The notes: generated by a model from the letters alone, not told the origin. DNA of 60,428 bases from an uncultured Mycobacterium sp. (GCA_900078375.1 FLQS01000038.1:1-60428), one strand, 5' to 3'. Counted from the stretch's first letter, positions 17,618 to 27,830 are shown. A program made the numbers and translations.

Positions 17618-18188
17618 GTGAAACGCTTTACGCTCCGTAACACGGTCGAAGCCTTCCCGACTGCGGCTGACGTCAAAGCGTTGAAACCACTCGGCGTGAT
17701 CGGCGGGCTCTACGCGATGACGCTGGACATGTTCGTGGCGATGGTCAAACCACCGTTCCAATGGCGCGAGTTTCTGTTCCAATCATGGTTCGTGGCGCGG
17801 GTTTCCCTGGTCCCCGCGCTGACGTTGTCGATACCCCTGGTAGTCCTGACGTCCTTCACCTTCAACACGTTGCTCGCCGAATTCGGTGCCGCCGACTTCT
17901 CGGGGACCGGCGCAGCATTGGGCGCGGTGAACCAGATCGGACCCTTCGTGACCGTCCTCGTCGTCGCCGGTGCCGGCGCGGGCGCAGCAGCAACGAATCT
18001 CAGCCACCGCCAGGGTGTCAGCCGCCGCCTCCGTCTCCGTAAGCAAGAACCGTGCCATCGTCATGGTGTTCGTCGACCAAACCACCACTGTGGGCAAAGA
18101 CGCGCCGACAGAGACCGACTCCGTAGTCCAGGTCAGCCTCGACAAGGTCGGATCCCACTGGTTGATATCGGGTTTCGAGCCGAAATGA
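17618..18188 (+). pseudogene. mce-operon deletion scar: YrbE4A 5' part joined to an Mce-associated protein 3' part
   Basis: GTG 17618 opens an MlaE/YrbE permease (VEAFPTAADVKALKPLGVIG; FTFNTLLAEFGAADFSGTGA; VNQIGPFVTVLVVAGAGA) that ends abruptly after about 123 codons near 17985. From there another frame (about 17990-18188) matches the C-terminus of Mce-associated membrane proteins (VMVFVDQTTTVGKDAPTE; KVGSHWLISGFEPK). A deletion removed the intervening yrbEB and mceA-F genes, usually 8-10 kb. The longer ORF to 18247 is a frame artefact. Confidence 0.75.
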
Positions 18189-18250
18189 GCACCATCCCAA
18201 CTTCAAGGTCGGCTGGTGCCCTCGAGTCCGCCGATAGCAGCGTGTGAGGA

Positions 18251-19399
18251 GTGACCTTGAGTGCTCTGCGCGCAGTGAGACCATTTTGCATCCACGTCGC
18301 CGATGACGTTCTCGACGATCTACGAACGCGTCTTTCGCGGACCCGTTGGCCGGAAGCCGAATGTGTACCGGACTGGACCCAGGGCATCCCGCTCGGGTAC
18401 ACCCGCGAACTTGCCGCCTATTGGGCCGACGGATACGACTGGCGGTCCCGTGAAGCCGCCCTCAACCGATTCGATCAGTTCGTCGTCGAAATCGACGGCG
18501 TGGACATCCATTTCATCCACCAGCGATCTCCGCACCAAGAGGCTTTTCCGCTGGTGATCACCCACGGCTGGCCCGGCTCGATCGTGGAGTTTCACAACGT
18601 GATCGAGCCGCTGACCAACCCGACTGCCCACGGGGGACGGGCCGAGGACGCCTTCCACGTGGTGTGCCCGGCGCTTCCGGGCTACGGCTTCTCCGGCAAG
18701 CCCACCAACGCCGGCTGGGGTGTCGGGAAGATCGCGCAGGCCTGGGAGACGCTCATGCTGCGCCTCGGCTACCAGCGCTACGGCGCCCAAGGCGGCGACT
18801 GGGGCGCAGCGATCACCACACAAATGGGCCGCAATCGCGGCCACTGCGCCGCCATCCATCTGAACATGCCGATCGCTTACCCTCCAGCGGGTGGCATCAC
18901 CGATCCGACCGAGGAAGAACAGCTGGCCCTGGCCGCCCTGACGACTTATCAGCGTTGGGAGACAGGCTATTCCGAGCAGCAGTCCACCCGGCCTCAGACC
19001 GTCGGCTACGGACTGGCCGATTCGCCGGTCGGTCAGATGGCCTGGATCGTCGAGAAATTCGCAGCGTGGATGGACTGCGACGGCCATCCCGAGAACGTGC
19101 TCAGCCGCGATGAGCTCCTCGACAACGTCATGATGTACTGGGCTACCAATAGTGGCGCCTCGTCGGCCCGGTTGTACTGGGAGAGCTTCAAGACCCTGGA
19201 CGCGACAACTCGTGTGGAATTGCCCACTGGTATTGCTGCCTTCCCCAAGGAGGTCCTGCGCGCACCGCGAAGTTGGTGCGAACCGATCTACAACATCACC
19301 CATTGGACGACCATGCCGCGCGGCGGGCACTTCGCCGCTTTCGAACAACCGGGACTCTTCGTCGACGACGTCCGCGCATTCTTCGAATCCGTGCGGTGA
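18251..19399 (+). CDS. Epoxide hydrolase (EHN-domain alpha/beta hydrolase)
   Basis: A 382-residue protein of full family length. The N-terminal EHN domain (DVLDDLRTRLSRTRWPEAE) is followed by an alpha/beta-hydrolase fold with the HGWPGS oxyanion-hole motif (~residue 104), GGDWGAAI with the nucleophile Asp (~181) and GGHFAAFEQP with the catalytic His (~358). It hydrolyses an epoxide to a diol. GTG 18251 is preceded by GTGAGGAG. It would fit a pathway in which an oxygenase product is an epoxide or where ring epoxides are detoxified. Confidence 0.92.
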   Translation: MTLSALRAVRPFCIHVADDVLDDLRTRLSRTRWPEAECVPDWTQGIPLGYTRELAAYWADGYDWRSREAALNRFDQFVVEIDGVDIHFIHQRSPHQEAFPLVITHGWPGSIVEFHNVIEPLTNPTAHGGRAEDAFHVVCPALPGYGFSGKPTNAGWGVGKIAQAWETLMLRLGYQRYGAQGGDWGAAITTQMGRNRGHCAAIHLNMPIAYPPAGGITDPTEEEQLALAALTTYQRWETGYSEQQSTRPQTVGYGLADSPVGQMAWIVEKFAAWMDCDGHPENVLSRDELLDNVMMYWATNSGASSARLYWESFKTLDATTRVELPTGIAAFPKEVLRAPRSWCEPIYNITHWTTMPRGGHFAAFEQPGLFVDDVRAFFESVR

Positions 19400-19534
19400 T
19401 GCGGCCAGCCGGCAGGCAACGAAGCTTTGGGAGCACGCTTTCGATGAGCTAAACTTTCTGTATTGCGGAGATATTATCTGCTAGCAAGAGGATGCCCGGT
19501 GACAAGCACGTGTCAACTATCAAGGAGGCGATGA

Positions 19535-20995
19535 GTGGTAGACGACCCACGGAGTGCAGTCATGAGAACGTGGACGCTCCCGCTAGGTGTCGCAACTTTG
19601 CAGGGCCAAAGCGTCTACGACGTGGAGGATCCGTGTACCGGCGACGTGCTGACCCAGGTGCCCGACTGCAGCAGTGAGGATGTCGACAGGGTGGTGGCGA
19701 CTGCACATGCCGCTCAACGCGATTGGGCGCTGCGGACGCCTCGCCAGCGCGGCACCGCGCTGCGGGCCTTGGCGACACTCATGCGCGATCACTCTGAAGA
19801 GCTCGCGCTGCTCGACGCGATTGACGGTGGCTTTCCACTGCCTGCGATGCGCGACGATGTGAACTGGGCGGCCGAAGTGCTCGAGCTGATGGCAGACGCC
19901 GCATTTGATATCGGCGGACGTACTATTCCACTCTCGGCGAACCTCCACTACACGCTGCAGCAGCCCTATGGCGTGGTCGCCCGAATCGTACCCTTCAATC
20001 ATCCTGTCCTGTTCGCAGGATCTAAGATCGCTGCTCCACTCATGGCGGGAAACGCCGTGGTTTTGAAAGCTCCCGATCAAACACCGCTCTCGGCCATCCG
20101 CCTCGCCCAGTTGGCGAGGGAAGTTTTGCCAGAGGGCCTGTTTGGGGTCGTAACTGGGCATGGCGCAACTGCGGGCGCCGCGCTGGTCGCTCATCCATTG
20201 GTCCGGCGAATCGGCTTCATCGGCTCCCCTGGCACGGGTAGGCATATCCAGCGGTTGGCTGCAGAGCACGGCGTCAAATACGTCACACTCGAACTCGGCG
20301 GCAAGAACCCGATGATCGTCATGCCGGACGCCGATCTGGAGGCGGCGGCGAAAAGCGCCGTCGCAGGGATGAACTTCACCACCACCGCGGGCCAATCTTG
20401 TGGATCAACAAGCAGACTGCTGCTGCACGAGGCGATCGCTGACGAGGTGATTGATCTGGTCGTCGATCAGGTCGCTGCCATCAAGGTAGGCGACCCGCTC
20501 GTTGACGGCACGGACATGGGACCCGTCATCGACCAAGCGCAATACTCAAAGTCGTTGCGGGCCATCGAGTCAGGACGGGCGGGCGGCGCCAGCGTACTTA
20601 CCGGTGGAGGACGCGCGCAGGGTGTTGGTAGCAAAGGCTGGTATGTCGCCCCGACCGTATTGGCTGGAGTGGCACCACAAGCCGATGTCGCCCGCGACGA
20701 GATCTTCGGGCCCGTTCTTTCGGTGCTAACCGTCCGTGACGAAGCCGAGGCTGTCGAAGTTGCCAACAGCGTCGACTTCGGATTGACCGCCGCGGTGTGG
20801 ACCAACGACCTCCGCCAAGCCCACCGCATGGCTGCGGAACTCGACGCCGGCTACGTCTGGATAAACGGCAGTGCACGCCACTACTGGGGGTTGCCGTTCG
20901 GCGGTCGGAAATCGTCAGGTGTTGGATCCGAAGAGTCCACGGAGGAACTGCTGTCCTACACCCAAGTCAAGGCAGTAACCGTCACCTTGGACTGA
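19535..20995 (+). CDS. NAD(P)-dependent aldehyde dehydrogenase
   Basis: A 486-residue ALDH with PFNHP (oxyanion Asn, ~residue 152), LELGGKNP (Glu, ~253) and GQSCGSTSR (catalytic Cys, ~287), and C-terminal LPFGGRKSSGVGSEES. GTG 19535 is chosen for AGGAGG at 19523-19528. It shares the fold but little sequence with the ALDH at 2645. The 135 bases upstream (19400-19534) hold no ORF. Confidence 0.9.
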   Translation: MVDDPRSAVMRTWTLPLGVATLQGQSVYDVEDPCTGDVLTQVPDCSSEDVDRVVATAHAAQRDWALRTPRQRGTALRALATLMRDHSEELALLDAIDGGFPLPAMRDDVNWAAEVLELMADAAFDIGGRTIPLSANLHYTLQQPYGVVARIVPFNHPVLFAGSKIAAPLMAGNAVVLKAPDQTPLSAIRLAQLAREVLPEGLFGVVTGHGATAGAALVAHPLVRRIGFIGSPGTGRHIQRLAAEHGVKYVTLELGGKNPMIVMPDADLEAAAKSAVAGMNFTTTAGQSCGSTSRLLLHEAIADEVIDLVVDQVAAIKVGDPLVDGTDMGPVIDQAQYSKSLRAIESGRAGGASVLTGGGRAQGVGSKGWYVAPTVLAGVAPQADVARDEIFGPVLSVLTVRDEAEAVEVANSVDFGLTAAVWTNDLRQAHRMAAELDAGYVWINGSARHYWGLPFGGRKSSGVGSEESTEELLSYTQVKAVTVTLD

Positions 20996-21309
20996 ACTGC
21001 GTCGATGCGCTGGAAGGCGCCTACAGCGGACGGTGACCCTTTTCGCAGTCAAAATCCTCTGGGAGAACTGCTATTTGACGTAGGGCGTCAGTCGGCCGTG
21101 CATCGGCGCCTCAGACGATAAGCGACCGATTAGAAAATCGACTCGGGACACGGCATCGCTCCGTTGCGGGTATGTGACACGCGGCTGTGCCCCCGGAACC
21201 CCTCCGATGCCCGCGGCGGCGGCTATGTCCGGCGTCGGGTCGGGCAGCACGCAATCGACTGGTACCCGCCGACTTGCGCTAGCATCAGTTGTAGTTTCAA
21301 AATAGTTGT
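20996..21309 (+). other. Intergenic region upstream of the MFS/MarR operon
   Basis: No credible ORF. The last 40 bases before the MFS start are AT-richer than their surroundings and contain a repeated AGTTGT/TAGTTGT pattern (about 21286-21309). This is a possible operator for the downstream MarR protein; I cannot define it better by eye. Confidence 0.35.
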
Positions 21310-22770
21310 GTGAATGAAACTGTTGTCGAACAACTGAGCCGCCGGCACAAGGCCTTCGTCCTGGCGTCCTGCTGCCTGAGCGTGCTCATTGTGTCGATCG
21401 ACGTGACCATCGCCAACGTTGCAATCCCGAGCATCCGCGCCGACCTTTCGGCGTCGCCTTCGCAAATGCAGTGGGTCATTGACATCTACACCTTGATGGT
21501 GGCCTCGCTATTGCTGCTCTCGGGTGCCATGGCCGACCGATTCGGTCGGCGGCGTACGTTGCAGATCGGGTTGACAATCTTTGCGTCGGCCTCCCTGCTG
21601 TGCAGCGTGGCTCCCAACGTCGAAACGCTGATCGGCGCCCGCTTCCTGCAGGCGATCGGCGGTTCGATGCTCACTCCTGCTGGGTTGTCGATCGTCACGC
21701 AGGTGTTCACCGGCAGAGTGGAGCGCGCGCGCGTCATCGGCATATGGGGGGGCGTCGTAGGCATCTCGATGGCCTTGGGTCCGATCATGGGCGGAATACT
21801 TCTCGAGTATGTTGACTGGCGAGCAGTGTTCTGGATCAACGTGCCGATCTGCGCGCTAGCGGTGCTCTTGACCGCGATCTTCGTTCCCGAATCCAAGTCG
21901 GTCACCATGCGCCACGTCGACCTGATCGGCTTGGTCCTGGGCATGGTCTTCCTGTTCGGACTGGTGTTCGTACTCATCGAAGGGCCAGGGATGGGCTGGA
22001 CCGACACCCGCGTCGTCGTTAGCTGTTGCCTCGCAGCGCTGGCCTTCGCGACATTCCTGCGCTACGAGTCACGCCGCCTCGACCCGTTCGTCGAGTTCCG
22101 ATTCTTCCGCAGCATCCCGTTTGCTTCGGCGACGGCCATCGCGGTGTGCGCATTCGCTGCATGGGGCGCGTTCCTGTTCATGATGTCAATCTATTTGCAA
22201 GGGGAGCGCGGGCTTTCAGCGGTGAACACCGGGCTGATGTTTCTGCCCGTGGCCGTCGGCGCATTCATCTTCTCGCCCTTGTCTGGCCGGCTGGTGGGGC
22301 GATTTGGTGCCAGACCGTCGCTGATGATCGCCGGCGCATTGATCGTCGCCGCGACTCTCATGCTCGCGCAGATGAGCGACGCTACCCCGCAATGGCAAAT
22401 GCTGGTCGCCTTTGCGGTTTTCGGCGTCGGTACTTCGATGGTGAACGCACCGGTCACAACCGCGGCCGTCAGCGGTATGCCGACCGACCGCGCCGGTGCG
22501 GCGGCGGCTATCACATCCACGAGCCGACAGGTGGGCGTCGCCATCGGTGTGGCCATATGCGGCCCGGTCGCTGGTGCGGCATTGGGCGACACCAACGTCG
22601 ATTTCGCGGTCTCCGCCCAGCCCCTATGGCTAGTGTTCGCTGGAGTTGGTGTGCTGATCTTCACGCTCGGTGTCTACTCGACGTCGAAGCGCGCGCTGCG
22701 CTCAGCAGAGCATCTGGCGCCGCTGATCGCAGGAACCGATCCGCGACGGGAGGCTGCCGATGTCGCGTAA
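21310..22770 (+). CDS. MFS multidrug exporter, EmrB/QacA (DHA2) family
   Basis: A 486-residue membrane protein with about 14 hydrophobic segments. The first helix carries SIDVTIANVAIPSI, characteristic of 14-TM drug:H+ antiporters, followed by GAMADRFGRRR (loop 2-3 motif) and LQAIGGSMLTPA (motif C region). GTG 21310 is the start. The MarR gene overlaps its end by 11 bases, suggesting the pair is regulated together. It may export toxic substrate or intermediates. Confidence 0.9.
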   Translation: MNETVVEQLSRRHKAFVLASCCLSVLIVSIDVTIANVAIPSIRADLSASPSQMQWVIDIYTLMVASLLLLSGAMADRFGRRRTLQIGLTIFASASLLCSVAPNVETLIGARFLQAIGGSMLTPAGLSIVTQVFTGRVERARVIGIWGGVVGISMALGPIMGGILLEYVDWRAVFWINVPICALAVLLTAIFVPESKSVTMRHVDLIGLVLGMVFLFGLVFVLIEGPGMGWTDTRVVVSCCLAALAFATFLRYESRRLDPFVEFRFFRSIPFASATAIAVCAFAAWGAFLFMMSIYLQGERGLSAVNTGLMFLPVAVGAFIFSPLSGRLVGRFGARPSLMIAGALIVAATLMLAQMSDATPQWQMLVAFAVFGVGTSMVNAPVTTAAVSGMPTDRAGAAAAITSTSRQVGVAIGVAICGPVAGAALGDTNVDFAVSAQPLWLVFAGVGVLIFTLGVYSTSKRALRSAEHLAPLIAGTDPRREAADVA

Positions 22771-23254
22771 TCCGGAAGCGGACGAGGTCTGGCGCGCGAT
22801 GACCGCACTGGTCACCGACAACCGCGACAGTTGGAGGCGAGCGACCGTCGACCAGACGGGCCTACCTTTCAGTCGCATCCGGATCCTGCTCCGGCTGTCC
22901 CGCGGTTCGATGACCGTCAAAGAGGTCGCGCACGCCGTGACAATCGATCCCCCGGCGGCCACGGTGTCCGTCAACGATCTGGAGGACCGCGGCCTAGTCA
23001 TGCGTCAGACTATTCCCACCAACCGGCGGTACAAAGTGGTATCACTGACCGACGCCGGCTGGTCGATGGTGGCCACCATCAATGCGGTCGACGACCCGGC
23101 TCCCGAAGCGCTTGCGGCACTTGGGATCTGTACCGCCAATCAGTGGTGGAGCGTGTTCGGCAAGAAGCGCGGCAAGAACGGCAAGACCGGACCGCCGGTT
23201 CACGACGATCTCGTCGAGCGTGACTTCGCCGCGGATTCACCAAATCAGTTGTGA
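22760..23254 (+). pseudogene. MarR-family regulator fused to an IS3 transposase fragment
   Basis: Residues 1-~122 are a MarR winged helix (LPFSRIRILLRLSRGSMTVK; DLEDRGLVMRQTIPTNRR). From about residue 123 the frame runs into the conserved start of an IS3 OrfB region (WWSVFGKKRGKNGK; PPVHDDLVERDF) and stops at TGA 23252-23254 where the family has Trp. The regulator has lost only its last helices and gained ~40 foreign residues, so it could still bind DNA, but dimerisation is doubtful. Confidence 0.75.
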
Positions 23255-23748
23255 GTCAGCGATATCACCGAGCACCACACCGGTAAGGGCAAGCTCTACC
23301 TCTGTGCAATCAAGGACGTGTTCTCCAACCGCATCGTCGGGTATTCGATCGACTCCCGAATGAAGTCCCGGTTGGCGACCGCCGCCCTACACAGTGCGGT
23401 GGCTCGCCGCGGCGACGTGGCCGGTTGCATTCTGCACTCCGATCGCGTAACTCAGTTCAGGTCAAGGAGATTCGTGCTTGCGCTGGGCCGTCACGGGATG
23501 GTCGGTTCGATGTGCCGCGTCGGGGCGCCTGGCGACAATGCGGCCATGGAGAGCTTCTTCAGTCTGTTGCAGAAGAACGTTCTGGACCGCCGCCGGTGGG
23601 ATAACCCGGGAAGAACTGCGGATCGCGATCGTCACATGGATCGAACGGACCTACCACCGGCGCCGCCGGCAGTCCGGCCTCGGGCGGTTGATGACCCTGA
23701 TCGAATTCGAAGCAATCATGACCACACCGGCCAGTCGGGCCGCGTGAC
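23128..23748 (+). pseudogene. IS3-family transposase (OrfB) remnant
   Basis: A degraded OrfB: after the nonsense codon at 23252 the frame continues SDITEHHTGKGKLYLCAIKD and …NVLDRRRWD, then shifts near 23605 into TREELRIAIVTWIERTYHRR and …EFEAIMTTPASRAA. The D-D-E core (LTDITEHH-like, LHSDR, DNAAMESFF) is recognisable but broken by one stop and one frameshift. The 5' end is fused to the MarR gene. Confidence 0.8.
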
Positions 23749-23912
23749 CGAAACTGTCACCTATTCGTGCAGCAGACCCAATCGCGGTTGATCAGGACCG
23801 GCTTCTGATCGGCACCATCGACGGCCTCAACATCGCATCGCGCAAGACGGCCACCCGCGTCCGTCGCCACCGAGTCCTCGATCGCCTATTCATCTCGATG
23901 TGACCAGAGGTG

Positions 23913-24811
23913 CTACGTCACCGGTCGGGTGTTGAGACTGCCGAGACGGGATAGAAACAGTTTCAACACTGGCGACGTGTTCGTGTCGCTGAAACCCACG
24001 GCGACGTCGATCGTCGGAGGTCGGCCTTCCAGCGGACGGCTCACGACGGACGGCGGCAGCAGGTCGGTGGCGTACGCAGGCATGAGTGCCAGCCCACCGG
24101 TGGAGGCCACCAGCGACATGGCCATCGCGATGTTGTCGACGCCGTGGTCGAGACCGATGTCGATGTTGGAGCGACGTAGATAGTCGGTAGTGACGTCCCG
24201 CAGGACCCCGGCCTTGTTCGAACCACCGATGAAGGTTTCGCCGAACAGTGCTTGGGGAGGCACCGATTCGCGTGCGGTGAGGGGGTGGCCTCGGGGCATG
24301 AGGACGATCACGGCTCACGGTCGACGACACGGTATTGGAGTTTGTAGTCGGGTTCTCGGCGCATGAAGGCGAGATCCATCCGGTCGTGGGTAAGCGCTTC
24401 CGCCAGCAGAGGGGAGTAGTCGCTGGAGACCGCGACTTGGATGTCGGTCAACTGGTCACGCAACAGGTCCATTGCCTGTGGGAGCCAGGCCACTTCGAGT
24501 CCGGTGAGGAATCCGATGGTGAATGTCTTGCGGGCCGGCCGCGCTGCTCTTCGCGCAGCTTCGACGCTGGCATCGACTTGTGCCAGCGTTGCTCGTGCGT
24601 GGTCGAGGAAGACTTTTCCGGCCTCGGTCAGCTAGACACCGCGGACGCTCCTCGTCAGCAAGTCGACACCCACGTGGCGTTCGAGGTCGCGGATCTGGCG
24701 GCTCAGCGAGGGCTGCGATGTGTGTAGCCGGCGCTCGGCGGCTTCGGTGAGGCTGCCGGTCTCGGCTACTGCGACGAAATACCGCAGGTGCCGAAGTTCC
24801 ACTGGTCCCAT
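23913..24811 (-). pseudogene. LysR-family regulator with a nonsense codon and a frameshift
   Basis: ATG 24811 starts a typical LysR N-terminus (MGPVELRHLRYFVAVAETGS; LHTSQPSLSRQIRDLE). An in-frame TAG near 24632 interrupts RGV-LTEAG, and a one-base shift near 24315 separates VVDREP from VIVLMPRGHPL. The effector domain then runs to RPVT at 23913. The reconstructed length of ~299 residues is normal, so decay is recent. It lies divergently from the SDR fragment, which was probably its target. Confidence 0.85.
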
Positions 24812-24977
24812 GCTTGCAAGATATGCCTGTCTGCTTGGAAAGTCCTTTTCGAAGGAAAGATCAGCGCCTAGCGTCATGCATTGAGGGGATCGCAGCTGGG
24901 GGATCGGCCTGTGCGTGCGGTCGCTGACGAGGCCGCCGTTTTCGTCTTTTGCCGCACCTATCTGAATGGAGCAATTC

Positions 24978-25283
24978 ATGTCCGATCTAACCGCCAAGGT
25001 TGCGCTCGTCACGGGAGCATCCCGCGGAATAGGAGCGGCGATCGCCAAGCGCCTTGCGGCTGACGGTGCCAGCGTCGCGATCACCTACTCCAGGGGAGTA
25101 GAACAGGCCGCGCGGGTCGATGCCGCGCAGAGCATGCACCACATGCTCATACCGGTGCGGCTGAGCGACATCAGACAGTGCGGGGCGCAACTTCTCGACA
25201 AAGTGGCCGACGGCGAGACCGTTGCCATCGAATATCGAGGCCGCACGGTAGCGGCTCTACGGCCGTGGAGGAAGACCGGATGA
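24978..25283 (+). pseudogene. Chimera of an SDR N-terminus and a Phd/YefM-type antitoxin
   Basis: The first ~35 residues (MSDLTAKVALVTGASRGIGA…) are a complete SDR glycine-rich cofactor motif with no catalytic part. From about residue 52 the sequence becomes Phd/YefM-like (MLIPVRLSDIRQCGAQLLDK; VAIEYRGRTVAALRPWR). The two are in one frame through a deletion joint. GGAGCA precedes ATG 24978; ATG 24966 is an alternative. The antitoxin part lacks a recognisable toxin neighbour. Confidence 0.6.
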
Positions 25284-25528
25284 ACGAGTCGTCGAAACAA
25301 AGTTCCGCAGACAACAGCAGAGTTCTTGCGTCGATCAACAAGATCCTCGACTATGAGATGACGCTCGCCGAATGGGTCGGACTCGCCGCCATGCTGAGTG
25401 CGCCGTACCTGGTGGTCGGCGTGGTGTGGTCGACCATCCACGCCGACGATTGGAATGTGTTGTGGTTCCTCAGATCCACCCTGACCTGGCCATGGCTGAT
25501 GTTTTCCGGTGTGCTGTGCCTGACCTAG
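25280..25528 (+). CDS. Small membrane protein, function unknown
   Basis: 82 residues with two hydrophobic segments (about 33-52 and 66-81); the start overlaps the upstream stop (ATGA). It lies 13 bases before the DUF2236-like gene and resembles small proteins that accompany such genes in mycobacteria, from memory only. Confidence 0.5.
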   Translation: MNESSKQSSADNSRVLASINKILDYEMTLAEWVGLAAMLSAPYLVVGVVWSTIHADDWNVLWFLRSTLTWPWLMFSGVLCLT

Positions 25529-25541
25529 CGAGGTATCGAGA

Positions 25542-26015
25542 ATGACCGACACCCGTATCGCCCCCCAAAGACGCACCGCGCGTTGGGATGACGGCGATGT
25601 CACCGTCGCCGATGCCATGGATTTCTGGTCCTTCGCCGCGGGCGCCGCCAACGTCATCATGCAACTGTCGTGGCCGGCGGTCGGACATGGGGTTGCCGAG
25701 AGCAAGGTGCATTCCGGCAGCCTGCTCAAACACCCGTGGAAACGGGCCCGCACCACATTCCAGTATCTGGCGGTGGCCATTCTGGGCTCAGCCCAGGACC
25801 GCGCCGCGTTCCGCGAAGCCGTCAACTCCGCGCACCGACACGTCAAATCGACGCCGGAATCGCCGGTGCAGTACAACGCATTCGACCGTGACCTCCAGAT
25901 GTGGGTTGCGGCATGCCTTTTCGTCGGCTTGGAAGACACCTATCAGCTGCTGCGGGGCGAGATGACCGCACACCAGGCCGAGCAGTTCTACCGTTCGGCG
26001 TGGACCTTAGCTTAG
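25542..26015 (+). CDS. Oxygenase MpaB/DUF2236-family protein, probably truncated
   Basis: 157 residues: DAMDFWSFAAGAANVIMQLS, then HPWKRARTTFQYLAVAILG and YNAFDRDLQMWVAACLFVG are features of the latex-clearing/MpaB heme oxygenase-like family. The family is usually ~280 residues or more; here the frame stops at TAG right after QFYRSAWTLA, losing the C-terminal half. It is probably inactive. Confidence 0.6.
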   Translation: MTDTRIAPQRRTARWDDGDVTVADAMDFWSFAAGAANVIMQLSWPAVGHGVAESKVHSGSLLKHPWKRARTTFQYLAVAILGSAQDRAAFREAVNSAHRHVKSTPESPVQYNAFDRDLQMWVAACLFVGLEDTYQLLRGEMTAHQAEQFYRSAWTLA

Positions 26016-26161
26016 AGACCGATGCCGACGCTGGGCTGAGGCGTGGGATCGACTGAGCCGGAGTACGCGCCTATCGATACGGCATCGCGAACCCGAGCCG
26101 TCTGCGGAAGTCTTGGAGTTCGGAGAATCCCGGGGCCTTCACGCGAGGTCGGCGGAGAGGC

Positions 26162-26839
26162 TTGGAGAACGGGTCACGGCTTGCCGTGAACTCCTCGCAA
26201 TCGAGCCAACCCTGGGACGGCAACGACGTCGACACCTACGTCGACGATCTGGCCGAACTGATGGACACCTTGGACCTGACCAACGCCATCCTGGTCGGTC
26301 ACTCCACCGGCGGCGGGGTCGTCGCCCGCTACATCGGCCGCTACGGCACCGCCCGCATCGCCAAGACCGCGTTCATCGGGGCGACCGTACCCGTGGTCAT
26401 GCAGACACCCGGGCACCCCGACGGCGTGCCCACCGCATTCTTCGACGACATGCGCGCCGCCGTACTCGCCGACCGCACCGAGTACTTCCGGGGCATGGTC
26501 ACCACGCACTTCGGCACGAACCGGCCCGACGCCAACGTTCCGCAAGCCCAACTCGATGCCTGCTGGCTGCAGACCATGCTCACCGGCTTCCCCGCGTCCT
26601 ACCTCGGCATCGCCGCCTTCGCCGAAACCGACGTCACCGAGGACATGAAGACGATCACCGTCCCCACCCTGATCCTGCACGGCGACGACGACCAAATCGC
26701 ACCCGTCGGCAACGCCGCACTGGCCGCCGGCCTCGTCCCCGACTCCATCCTGAAGATCTACCCCGGAGCCCCACACGCCATGACCACCACCCACAAGGAC
26801 CAGGTCAACCAAGACCTGCTGGCATTCATCACCACCTGA
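26162..26839 (+). pseudogene. Alpha/beta hydrolase (non-heme haloperoxidase-like), 5' truncated
   Basis: From about 26195 the sequence is a good perhydrolase/chloroperoxidase-type hydrolase: SSQPWDGNDVDTYVDDLAEL, then VGHSTGGGVVARYIGRYG with nucleophile Ser, LHGDDDQIAP with Asp and YPGAPHAMTTTH with His. The N-terminal ~70 residues (oxyanion hole, HGWP-like region) are missing and replaced by unrelated sequence, so the catalytic triad is present but the protein is incomplete. Confidence 0.75.
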
Positions 26840-26889
26840 GGCGGGACATCAGGTCACCACGCCCCGCCTCACATCAGCCCTTTTTCAAT
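26839..26889 (+). terminator. Rho-independent terminator candidate
   Basis: GAGGCGGG at 26839-26846 pairs with CCCGCCTC at 26864-26871, followed 11 bases later by a T-run. It sits directly at the hydrolase stop. Confidence 0.55.
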
Positions 26890-27830
26890 CGTCGGCGCTA
26901 CCTCAATCACTATTGCGCTGAAACGCATTGCGGTACAGACGTCCAGTGGGTTCCGGGAATCATGAGAATCCCTGCAGCGACCACGGTTTGGTATTGAGCC
27001 GATCGCGGCGCCTGCCGTCAGGTGACCAAAACGAGAGCCGAGGGGCCTGGAAGGGCCCGGTGCGGGTGGCGTGAAGTTAATTAGCGCCCGCCAACCGGTG
27101 GACACCAAAGTGAGAATTTCCAGCGTGGACATTGCGCGAGAACGCCGCCATCGACGGTGGTCCGCAACTCGGGTGTGGACACGAACCATGAGAAGCCACA
27201 TCTTGTCTTCTATCGCAGATTGTCGATCGTCGTTCATCGTGGCCGTCGTGTGATGGTGCTGCTGTGAGCTGCTGCCGCCGCAGTGAGTGGGCATCTCCCG
27301 CTGGTGAGACGACTGCGATTACGACGGGGTACCGCTCGGCGGGGTAGTTGGCTCTCTGACGACTCGGCCCTCCTCCGGCGCAGATACAGCTCAGCCCGTC
27401 AAGGGACACCTTGGTGGGGGCGCGGCGGCCGACCGACAACCGGCTCCGTCGATTACGTCACCTAACTAAACTGGCGTTATCGGGGAGTGGACGGTCTTGG
27501 CGATCTGCCCGTCGCGCGGTGTCCCCACAGGGGAACTCATGAAGGAATGACGCCAGAACGAGAAAAAGGCCGATGACAAACACATCAGAAACTCGACAGC
27601 GTTGTAGGTCACATGACGAGTGAATGCCACGGGAATTGAGAACCTACAAGTCGTCGTCGCCGCCGTTGTTTGATTCGCCGCCAACGGATCTCGCCGCCGC
27701 CGGGTCCCCGGTCGCTGCCGCCGTGCAAGGTGGCCATCGCCGGCCCGTAGGTGCGCTGTCGCGCATGGTCGGCGTGGCCATCGAAAATTTCTGTGTACGG
27801 CACCCCGGGAGAGGACTTAGCCTTGAAGGC
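26890..27830 (+). other. Long region without an assignable gene, between the decayed region and the transfer locus
   Basis: Several open frames exist on both strands but none has a recognisable motif, good start site or codon bias. The stretch marks the border between the catabolic part and the conjugation locus. A frame upstream of the gene at 27831 is open from 27624 but its sequence looks like a frame artefact. Confidence 0.4.

Noticed and set aside
26890..27620. Genes or RNA genes in the gap before the transfer locus
   Set aside because: Checked both strands by eye for tRNA-like, promoter-like or coding patterns; nothing convincing was found.
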